Positions 8,034 through 13,026 of a DNA stretch of 13,026 nt are shown one piece after another. The notes under the pieces are model-generated. The model worked only from the letters and a program-made list of their open reading frames with translations. It had not been told where the DNA came from and did no database searches. Source of the DNA: DAIUFH01 sp036844705 (GTDB lineage: Bacteria > Bacillota > Clostridia > Tissierellales > Tissierellaceae); assembly GCA_036844705.1 (NCBI GenBank), contig DAIUFH010000063.1, positions 1 to 13,026 of the forward strand, written 5' to 3'. Every line of letters starts with the position of its first letter. The first letter of the stretch is position 1. A program made the position numbers and the translations under genes.

Positions 8034-8055
8034 TCGTAAGAATTTCGTAAGATTT
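8034..8055 (+). promoter_or_regulatory. Tandem 11-bp direct repeats, VanR-type operator
   Basis: TCGTAAGAATT (8034-8044) is followed without gap by TCGTAAGATTT (8045-8055), 10 of 11 identical. Head-to-tail half-sites with an 11-bp period are the normal target of OmpR-family dimers, and TCGTAnGAAA-like half-sites are known for VanR-type regulators. The array sits immediately upstream of the predicted -35 of the operon encoding a VanR-like regulator, which fits autoactivation. Confidence 0.7.
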
Positions 8056-8083
8056 TTGTCTACTACATTGAAAGATTGATAAT
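8056..8083 (+). promoter_or_regulatory. Promoter of the second two-component operon
   Basis: TTGTCT (8056-8061) and GATAAT (8078-8083) are spaced 16 nt and match -35 and -10 boxes 4/6 and 5/6. The weak -35 directly abuts the operator repeats, the usual geometry for activator-dependent promoters. An alternative is TTGAAA (8068-8073) with TAATAT (8091-8096), spacing 17. Confidence 0.5.
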
Positions 8084-8121
8084 TTAATATTAATATATAG
8101 GCTATAGTAAGGAGGTACGTG

Positions 8122-8823
8122 ATGGATACTGCAAGAATACTTGTTGTAGATGATGATAAGGAAATAGCCAATGCAATAGATAAGCTGCTGACATTAGAAG
8201 GGTATGAAGTAGTAAAAGCGTATAATGGGTTGGAGGCATTGGATGCATTGGTATTAAATAACATTCAGTTAATACTTCTTGATGTAATGATGCCTAAGCT
8301 AGATGGACTTTCAACTACATTAAAGGTTCGGGAGAAGAAAAATATCCCGATTATCATACTATCTGCAAAATCCGAGGATAGTGACAAGATACTTGGATTA
8401 TCTATGGGTGCTGATGATTATATAACTAAACCATTTAATCCTCAGGAACTAGTTGCCAGAGTAAAGAGTCAGCTTAGAAGATATATGCATCTCGGTGATA
8501 TGGCAAACTCAATTCATTCATCTCAGATATTGGTAGGAGGCCTTTGTCTAGACAAGGATTCTAAACAGCTTGTTGTAGATGGCGAACCAGTCAAGCTAAC
8601 ACCTACTGAATATAAGATAATGGATCTTCTAATGACAAATGTTGGTGTGGTTTTTTCTGCAGAACAAATCTACGAACGAGTTTGGGAAGAGCCGGCTTAT
8701 TCTGTAGAAAATACAGTAATGGTCCATATAAGACGTATCAGGGAAAAAATCGAAATAAATCCTAAAGAGCCTAAATATTTGAAGGTGGTGTGGGGTATTG
8801 GTTACAAAATTGAGAAATATTAG
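8122..8823 (+). CDS. OmpR-family response regulator, VanR-like
   Basis: This is a DNA-binding response regulator of 233 residues from ATG 8122, six nt after GGAGG (8111-8115); GTG at 8119 is an alternative start three bases upstream. The receiver domain has acidic residues Asp10-Asp12, phospho-acceptor Asp54 (LLDVMMPKLDG), Ser81 and Lys103 (ITKPF). The winged-helix domain contains LTPTEYKIMDLLM, VFSAEQIYERVW, NTVMVHIRRIREKIEINPKEP and ends WGIGYKIEKY, closely resembling VanR and the many clostridial VanR-like regulators. Such regulators often respond to cell-envelope stress, but VanR-like sequence does not imply vancomycin resistance: no vanHAX-type genes are in the window. The kinase gene begins inside its last codons, so the two are translated together. 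Upstream repeats at 8034-8055 are its likely target. Confidence 0.93.
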   Translation: MDTARILVVDDDKEIANAIDKLLTLEGYEVVKAYNGLEALDALVLNNIQLILLDVMMPKLDGLSTTLKVREKKNIPIIILSAKSEDSDKILGLSMGADDYITKPFNPQELVARVKSQLRRYMHLGDMANSIHSSQILVGGLCLDKDSKQLVVDGEPVKLTPTEYKIMDLLMTNVGVVFSAEQIYERVWEEPAYSVENTVMVHIRRIREKIEINPKEPKYLKVVWGIGYKIEKY

Positions 8824-10615
8824 TAAGTATTCTTTAACAAAATTTATAGCATTTATTATGGTAGTGGCATTAATAACTACTGTACTTATACAACTAATTT
8901 ATGTTAGCTACTTAGATATAAATCCTGAGTCATTGTTAGTTAAGGAATATAAGGATAGTCAGACTGAATTTGTGAATGAGTTTAATTATGCAATTCATCA
9001 GACGTATGATTTTATTAATGATTTTCCTAGACATATTCCGAATGATTTAGATTATTTATATTATATAAAGACAGATGGCATGGAAAATACTAATAGTAAA
9101 ATATATACCAAAGAGTTTTTTGCAAGTCATAAGGATGCATTCTTTGCATATGAAAAAGGAGTAATAACCCTTGGCGAAAGCACAAATCCTTCTATTGTAT
9201 ATAGCTATCCTGCAGATGAGAATATGACGGTATATATTGCGTTTCCATACGAATATATTGAGGAGCAACAAAACATATGGGAAGCTGGCAGAGCTAAATT
9301 GATTCCTATAGCAATTATATCTATAGCAAGCATTGTTGTTGCACTAATATTAATTGTATACCTAATCATTGTAACTGGAAGAAAGACTCAGGACGATGAA
9401 TTGCATCTATCACGGGTTGATAGAATATATTCGGAGATATTGATAGCAGGTTTTATACCATTATTTGTTTTGTGGTTTGGTATAATGGCTCATCTTCCTT
9501 TTTATGGAGGTATCAACAATTCTTCATTGAGTATCAATCAGATTTATAACATGATATTTGCCGGAGCAGTAACAGCTATAGTTACAGCTCTTTGTGGAGT
9601 ATTGCTATTATCTATAGTACGTAAAATTAAAGCAAGAAGATTTATTAAGCACAGTATAACCTATAGAGTTTTTCATAGTATAAGTGAGTTCATAAAGAGC
9701 TTCTTTGATGGAAGCAGATTTTCTAAGTTTCCGTTGACCAAGTCATTATACCAAAGACAAATAATATTTATTGTAGCAAGTGCCGCATTGGTATTCTTTA
9801 CTTTCCTTTTTATATTGATACCTCCATTGATACTGATACCGCCAATTCTTGAGGCATTAGTTATATATTGGTATATTAAATATAACAATATTACTTTTGA
9901 GGAGATAAATAAGGGTTTTAACGAAAGCCTGGAGGAGCAAATGAAATCTGAAAGAATGAAAATAGATTTAATTACAAATGTATCACATGATCTGAAAACT
10001 CCATTGACATCTATAATCAGCTATGTGGACTTATTATCTAAGGAAGAGGATTTATCGGATAGTGCAAGGGATTATGTAAATATACTAGCTGAAAAATCCG
10101 ATAGATTGAAAAATATAGTTGCAGATTTATTCGATTTAGCCAAGAGTACTAGCGGAGATATAAATCTGGATTTTGAAACACTTGATATAAAAAGACTTAT
10201 AGCACAGACATTGGGTGATATGGAGGATGATATAGAAAAATCCGGTCTTCAGATAAAGACAAAATTCCCTGAAAATCCAGTAAATATAGTATCTGATGGT
10301 AAAAAACTTTATAGGGTGTTTCAAAATATACTGGACAATGCACTGAAATATTCTCTAAAAGGTACACGTATATATGTAGAGCTTGAAGAACAAAATGGAA
10401 AAGCGATAGCAACAGTAAAAAATACTGCAGACTATGAAATGGATTTTACTGCAAATGAAATATTGCAGAGATTTAATAGAGGTGATCAGTCTAGGACAAC
10501 TGAAGGAAGTGGACTTGGCTTATCTATAGCTGAAAGCTTCACTAAGGTATGCGGGGGAGATTTCAAGGTGGATATAGACGGAGATATGTTTAAGGTTATA
10601 ATTACTTTCGGATAA
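8798..10615 (+). CDS. Sensor histidine kinase, large multi-span clostridial type
   Basis: This is a membrane sensor kinase of about 605 residues, partner of the VanR-like regulator. The start is uncertain: TTG 8798 (GGTGG 9 nt before it) or TTG 8810, both inside the regulator gene. The first hydrophobic span (about 14-36) is followed by an extracellular region of about 125 residues (40-165), then spans near 167-193, 214-231, 248-273 and two close ones at 320-361. The cytoplasmic kinase part follows, with His397 in TNVSHDLKTPLTS, the N-box QNILDNALKYS and the G2 box EGSGLGLSIAESF. The G1 position reads VKNTADYEMDF instead of DxGxG; the same degeneracy is usual in this clostridial family and so does not imply loss of activity. 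The ligand is unknown. Six predicted spans are more than in VanS (two), which suggests sensing within the membrane as well as outside. Confidence 0.9.
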   Translation: MVTKLRNISKYSLTKFIAFIMVVALITTVLIQLIYVSYLDINPESLLVKEYKDSQTEFVNEFNYAIHQTYDFINDFPRHIPNDLDYLYYIKTDGMENTNSKIYTKEFFASHKDAFFAYEKGVITLGESTNPSIVYSYPADENMTVYIAFPYEYIEEQQNIWEAGRAKLIPIAIISIASIVVALILIVYLIIVTGRKTQDDELHLSRVDRIYSEILIAGFIPLFVLWFGIMAHLPFYGGINNSSLSINQIYNMIFAGAVTAIVTALCGVLLLSIVRKIKARRFIKHSITYRVFHSISEFIKSFFDGSRFSKFPLTKSLYQRQIIFIVASAALVFFTFLFILIPPLILIPPILEALVIYWYIKYNNITFEEINKGFNESLEEQMKSERMKIDLITNVSHDLKTPLTSIISYVDLLSKEEDLSDSARDYVNILAEKSDRLKNIVADLFDLAKSTSGDINLDFETLDIKRLIAQTLGDMEDDIEKSGLQIKTKFPENPVNIVSDGKKLYRVFQNILDNALKYSLKGTRIYVELEEQNGKAIATVKNTADYEMDFTANEILQRFNRGDQSRTTEGSGLGLSIAESFTKVCGGDFKVDIDGDMFKVIITFG

Positions 10616-10626
10616 AAGATATAGTA

Positions 10627-10665
10627 CAGGAGTTGAATCCCATATAAATTGGGATTCAACTCCTG
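10627..10665. terminator. Strong bidirectional hairpin between convergent genes
   Basis: A perfect 16-bp stem (10627-10642 with 10650-10665, arm CAGGAGTTGAATCCCA) encloses a 7-nt loop. The plus-strand side is followed by ATTATTTTG and the minus-strand side by a CTTTTA-containing stretch, so it can terminate both the kinase operon and the convergent hydrolase gene. Confidence 0.85.
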
Positions 10666-10677
10666 ATTATTTTGCCT

Positions 10678-11382
10678 TTATTTATAAAAAGTATGTCCCC
10701 CTATTTTTGTAACATAGGTCTTGTTACTTACAATCCATGATCCTGCTGCTTTATTTGGATTAAAGAAATATGTTGCATCTCCAACTGGTCTTGAACCATT
10801 TGCTGCATCCTTTGCTGCTTGCATACTTTGCTGAGACGGAGTATTGTAAATAGTTCCTTCAGCTACTGGACTAAATTGTGGAATACCCTTATAGTATTCA
10901 AAGATTACATTATATATGGTATTTGGAAACTCTTTGGACTTAACCCTGTTAAGAATCACATTTCCAACTGCTATTTTACCTTGATAAGACTCTGCACCAG
11001 CTTCAGCTTCAATAATTCTTGCCAACCAGTATAAATCATCTTGACCAATACTTGTCCTTGAAGTGCTTGTCCCTCTTGAAACTGTAACATTTTTATTTAG
11101 TGCAGTTTGAGTTTGATTACCTGCAATCCCATCTATAGTTAATCCATTGGCCTTCTGAAAATTGGTTACAGCATTTTCAGTAAGTTTACCATAGATTCCA
11201 TCTATTGAACCGCTATAATATCCCTGGTTCTTTAAAGTCTGTTGAATTCTTGAAACCTCATTTCCTTTACTTGTAAATTTCAAAGTTGTATAACCTTCAC
11301 TAGCAAATGCACCAATTGTAGGTGCCATTATCAACACCAATATTAATAATAATGATAATATTCTTTTATTGTTCATTGCCAT
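10678..11382 (-). CDS. Secreted cell-wall hydrolase, SleB/CwlJ type with peptidoglycan-binding domain
   Basis: This is a peptidoglycan hydrolase of 234 residues. Residues 1-28 form a signal peptide (NNKR, then a long hydrophobic core, cleavage probably after AFA). A PG_binding_1 domain spans about 36-95 (VSRIQQTLKNQGYYSG, DGIYGKLTENAVTNFQ). A Ser/Thr-rich linker leads to a SleB/CwlJ-type hydrolase domain (117-234) with LYWLARIIEAEAGAES; by alignment to SleB the catalytic glutamate should be Glu127. SleB-type enzymes act as lytic transglycosylases on spore cortex containing muramic lactam, which suggests a spore-former, but several paralogues act on vegetative walls. It is shorter than Bacillus SleB (about 300 residues). 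AAGGAG lies 3 nt before the first ATG (11382) and 9 nt before a second ATG (11376), so either could be used. It reads towards the second two-component operon and shares a terminator with it. Confidence 0.9.
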   Translation of the reverse strand: MAMNNKRILSLLLILVLIMAPTIGAFASEGYTTLKFTSKGNEVSRIQQTLKNQGYYSGSIDGIYGKLTENAVTNFQKANGLTIDGIAGNQTQTALNKNVTVSRGTSTSRTSIGQDDLYWLARIIEAEAGAESYQGKIAVGNVILNRVKSKEFPNTIYNVIFEYYKGIPQFSPVAEGTIYNTPSQQSMQAAKDAANGSRPVGDATYFFNPNKAAGSWIVSNKTYVTKIGGHTFYK

Positions 11383-11476
11383 ACACTCCTTCCTAGTTTG
11401 AACTTCTGAAGTTATCCATGAATTCGGATAAAAGGGCTCCTGGGATTAGCAGTTATTTAAGTATGCAATATAGGCT

Positions 11477-11505
11477 ATTATATATAAGCCTGTCCATTAT
11501 GTAAA
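11477..11505 (-). promoter_or_regulatory. Promoter of the cell-wall hydrolase gene (minus strand)
   Basis: Read on the minus strand, TTTACA (11505-11500) and TATAAT (11482-11477) are spaced exactly 17 nt, matching 5/6 and 6/6. Transcription would begin near 11470, giving a leader of about 90 nt. AGGCT (11472-11476) and AGCCT (11487-11491) flank the -10 as an inverted repeat, a possible repressor site. A housekeeping-type promoter suggests vegetative rather than purely late-sporulation expression. Confidence 0.65.
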
Positions 11506-11591
11506 CTGTCAATATTTGCATGTATTGGTTTCAAATCCGAAAAATACATAATGAATGAAATTTTGAGAAAGATATACTAATAAGGTAAAGA

Positions 11592-11614
11592 AATATTACT
11601 TATTAAGTAATATT
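11592..11614. repeat. 23-bp palindrome upstream of the L,D-transpeptidase gene
   Basis: AATATTACTT (11592-11601) and AAGTAATATT (11605-11614) are perfect complements around a 3-nt ATT centre. It lies about 60-80 nt before the lipoprotein start codon. It has no T-tract and is too AT-rich for a terminator, so an operator for a dimeric regulator is the best guess. The remainder of 11383-11673 contains no gene; no clear plus-strand promoter is seen there, the best weak candidate being TTGGTT at 11525 with CATAAT at 11547. Confidence 0.45.
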
Positions 11615-11673
11615 CATAAGCTTCATAGAGCTACTACAAAATGTAAAAGTAATAATAAGAAAAGAGGTTGTTT

Positions 11674-13026
11674 ATGAATAGAAAATATACTTTGTTAATA
11701 ACTTTTTTAGTAATTTTTTTATTGGCAGGCTGCAACAATCAAATAGTTAAGGAACAGCCACCTGTGGAGGTTCCTAAAAAGGTAGTTGATTTAACCAATA
11801 TTAATAAAGATGATGTAGCTGAAAATATCAATGGATACAATTTATCAGATGACGAAAGGCTTACTGACATAGTTCATGCAAATATATTAGCTGATTTTAG
11901 CAAGAAATTAGGGACACAAGTATTGACTGCTGATGAAACCAGTGGAGTTACTATATTAGAAAAGTATAGTTCCACATTACCCGAAGGAATCAGTAATAAT
12001 GTGCAATATAAATTTTATGATCTAGGCTTTAATTATTTTCTTATAACAAATGAAAATGGTTATGGTATAAAAGAAAAACCCTCGCAAAATAGTGCAATAA
12101 TACAAAATATGAATTATCTTGAAAAGGTTTCACTTGTAGAGCGTGTTCAAGGGGAAGAGGTAGAAAGCTCAAATATATGGTATAGAGTTCTATTTCTAAA
12201 AGGGAAAGAATTAAAAACAGGATATGTGCATTCATCAGCAGGTATTGCAAGACGATTTAGATACGAAGAGATGCAGAATGCTGTAATTGACCTTATACAA
12301 GAATTATCAGAAGGGGGACTTAATTTCATCAGCAATTACAAAAATTATAACGGAGCACCGCCAAATAAAAACAATGATGAAGTAGATGAATATGGATATA
12401 GGTCATTTCACAGTGCACCTGCTTATATCGAGGATAGTACTAGTAGCGAGTTTAGATATATTCCAGATGGAATATTAGTGAGAATACTCGATGAAACTGA
12501 TGAGTTTTATCATGTATATGTTCCAACATTTGGTTCAGATTTTTTTGTGCCTAAACAATATATTAATAAAGACGAAAAACTAAATAGATTAACAAATGTT
12601 GTAGTTATAGATAGAAAACAGCAGAACCAGGCAGCATTTGAAGTGGTAGATAATGGCTTAAGCCTCATATCATATACTCTTTCAACTACGGGATTACCAG
12701 GGCAACATTCCTATGAAACAACCTTAGGTAGCTACAAGGCAATCGAAAAAAAGGATAGATTTCTGTATGCGCAAAAGGGAACAGATGAAATAGCTGGATA
12801 TGCTCCTTTTGCAATAAGGTTTACAGGAGGAGCATATATACATGGAGTACCAGTAGAATTTCTAGAGCAAAATGGCGAAAGGATAGATCCGGGAAATGTA
12901 GAATATCTTCATACTATTGGAACATTCCCAAGGTCTAGCATGTGTGTCAGAAACTATACGAGCCATGCAAAATTTCTATATGAGTGGATGGATTTAGAAA
13001 ATGGAGCTGTTATAGTCATAGAATAG
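11674..13026 (+). CDS. Lipoprotein L,D-transpeptidase with SH3-like domains (YkuD family)
   Basis: This is a membrane-anchored, extracytoplasmic enzyme of 450 residues, complete, with its stop codon at the last bases of the window. ATG 11674 follows AGAGG (11663-11667); a TTG at 11668 is too close to that site. A lipoprotein signal ends in LAGC with Cys20 as the lipid-modified residue. A linker region follows, then an SH3b-like domain (about 122-190: YGIKEKPSQNSA, IWYRVLF, GYVHSS), a second SH3-like segment (about 245-300) and a C-terminal YkuD catalytic domain (308-450). Active-site features are His390 in YIHGVP and Cys424 in PRSSMCVRNYTSHA. YkuD enzymes make 3-3 peptide crosslinks in peptidoglycan or attach proteins to it, bypassing penicillin-binding proteins. 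The motif has Met where most members have Gly (S-H-G-C-x-R); I recall related PRSHxCVRN variants in Firmicutes. The gene is divergent from the hydrolase gene. Confidence 0.9.
   Translation: MNRKYTLLITFLVIFLLAGCNNQIVKEQPPVEVPKKVVDLTNINKDDVAENINGYNLSDDERLTDIVHANILADFSKKLGTQVLTADETSGVTILEKYSSTLPEGISNNVQYKFYDLGFNYFLITNENGYGIKEKPSQNSAIIQNMNYLEKVSLVERVQGEEVESSNIWYRVLFLKGKELKTGYVHSSAGIARRFRYEEMQNAVIDLIQELSEGGLNFISNYKNYNGAPPNKNNDEVDEYGYRSFHSAPAYIEDSTSSEFRYIPDGILVRILDETDEFYHVYVPTFGSDFFVPKQYINKDEKLNRLTNVVVIDRKQQNQAAFEVVDNGLSLISYTLSTTGLPGQHSYETTLGSYKAIEKKDRFLYAQKGTDEIAGYAPFAIRFTGGAYIHGVPVEFLEQNGERIDPGNVEYLHTIGTFPRSSMCVRNYTSHAKFLYEWMDLENGAVIVIE

Noticed and set aside
10384..10500. Degenerate G1 box of the large kinase as evidence of a dead enzyme.
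   Set aside because: The same replacement is usual in this clostridial kinase family, and the H-box, N-box and G2 box are intact.
8122..10615. A vancomycin-resistance locus.
   Set aside because: Only VanR-like regulation is present; no vanH, vanA/B-type ligase, vanX or vanY-type genes occur in the window, and VanR-like pairs are common in Clostridia.
10819..11034. Plus-strand open frame opposite the SleB-like hydrolase gene.
   Set aside because: It lacks a ribosome site and recognisable domains, and lies wholly within a well-supported minus-strand gene.
11631..11649. Sequence resembling the bceA upstream element (ACTAcAAAATGTAA) in front of the L,D-transpeptidase gene, as a second BceR site.
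   Set aside because: The inverted-repeat partner is missing and such AT-rich matches are expected by chance; it also lies within about 25 nt of the start codon.

Overview
The window is AT-rich DNA with low-GC Firmicute features throughout: GGAGG-type ribosome binding sites, TTG/GTG alternative starts and densely packed same-strand operons. A BceRS-BceAB module, clostridial-type sensor kinases and a SleB-like cortex hydrolase point to an anaerobic, probably spore-forming member of the Clostridia/Tissierellia. This assignment comes from family resemblance only. No rRNA, tRNA, CRISPR array or mobile element is visible.

Layout. (1) 1-2685: the 3' part of an OppF/DppF-type peptide-importer ATPase, overlapping by 11 nt a cytoplasmic-type gamma-glutamyltransferase. 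This looks like the end of a peptide uptake and gamma-glutamyl peptide breakdown operon. (2) 2845-7355: a complete antimicrobial-peptide sensing and detoxification module in the order response regulator, intramembrane-sensing kinase, ABC ATPase, large ABC permease (BceR-BceS-BceA-BceB type). A regulatory region with repeats and an extended -10 promoter lies between kinase and transporter. (3) 7385-8022: a monocistronic FMN nitroreductase with its own promoter, a perfect 16-bp palindrome at the predicted start site, and a terminator. (4) 8034-10665: a second two-component system, a VanR-type regulator plus a large multi-membrane-span kinase. It is preceded by two abutting 11-bp direct repeats that resemble a VanR-type operator and is closed by a strong hairpin. 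(5) 10678-13026: two divergent cell-wall genes, a SleB-like secreted hydrolase on the minus strand and a lipoprotein L,D-transpeptidase on the plus strand, with a 291-bp shared upstream region holding a good minus-strand promoter and a 23-bp palindrome.

Taken together, most of the window deals with the cell envelope. One module senses and removes peptide antibiotics, a second sensor pair probably monitors wall or membrane state, and two enzymes cut or crosslink peptidoglycan. I do not see a clearly new system. The items most worth a second look are the long charged insert in the OppF-like ATPase, the operator-like repeats upstream of bceA, the nitroreductase and the second two-component system, and the variant active-site motif of the L,D-transpeptidase.
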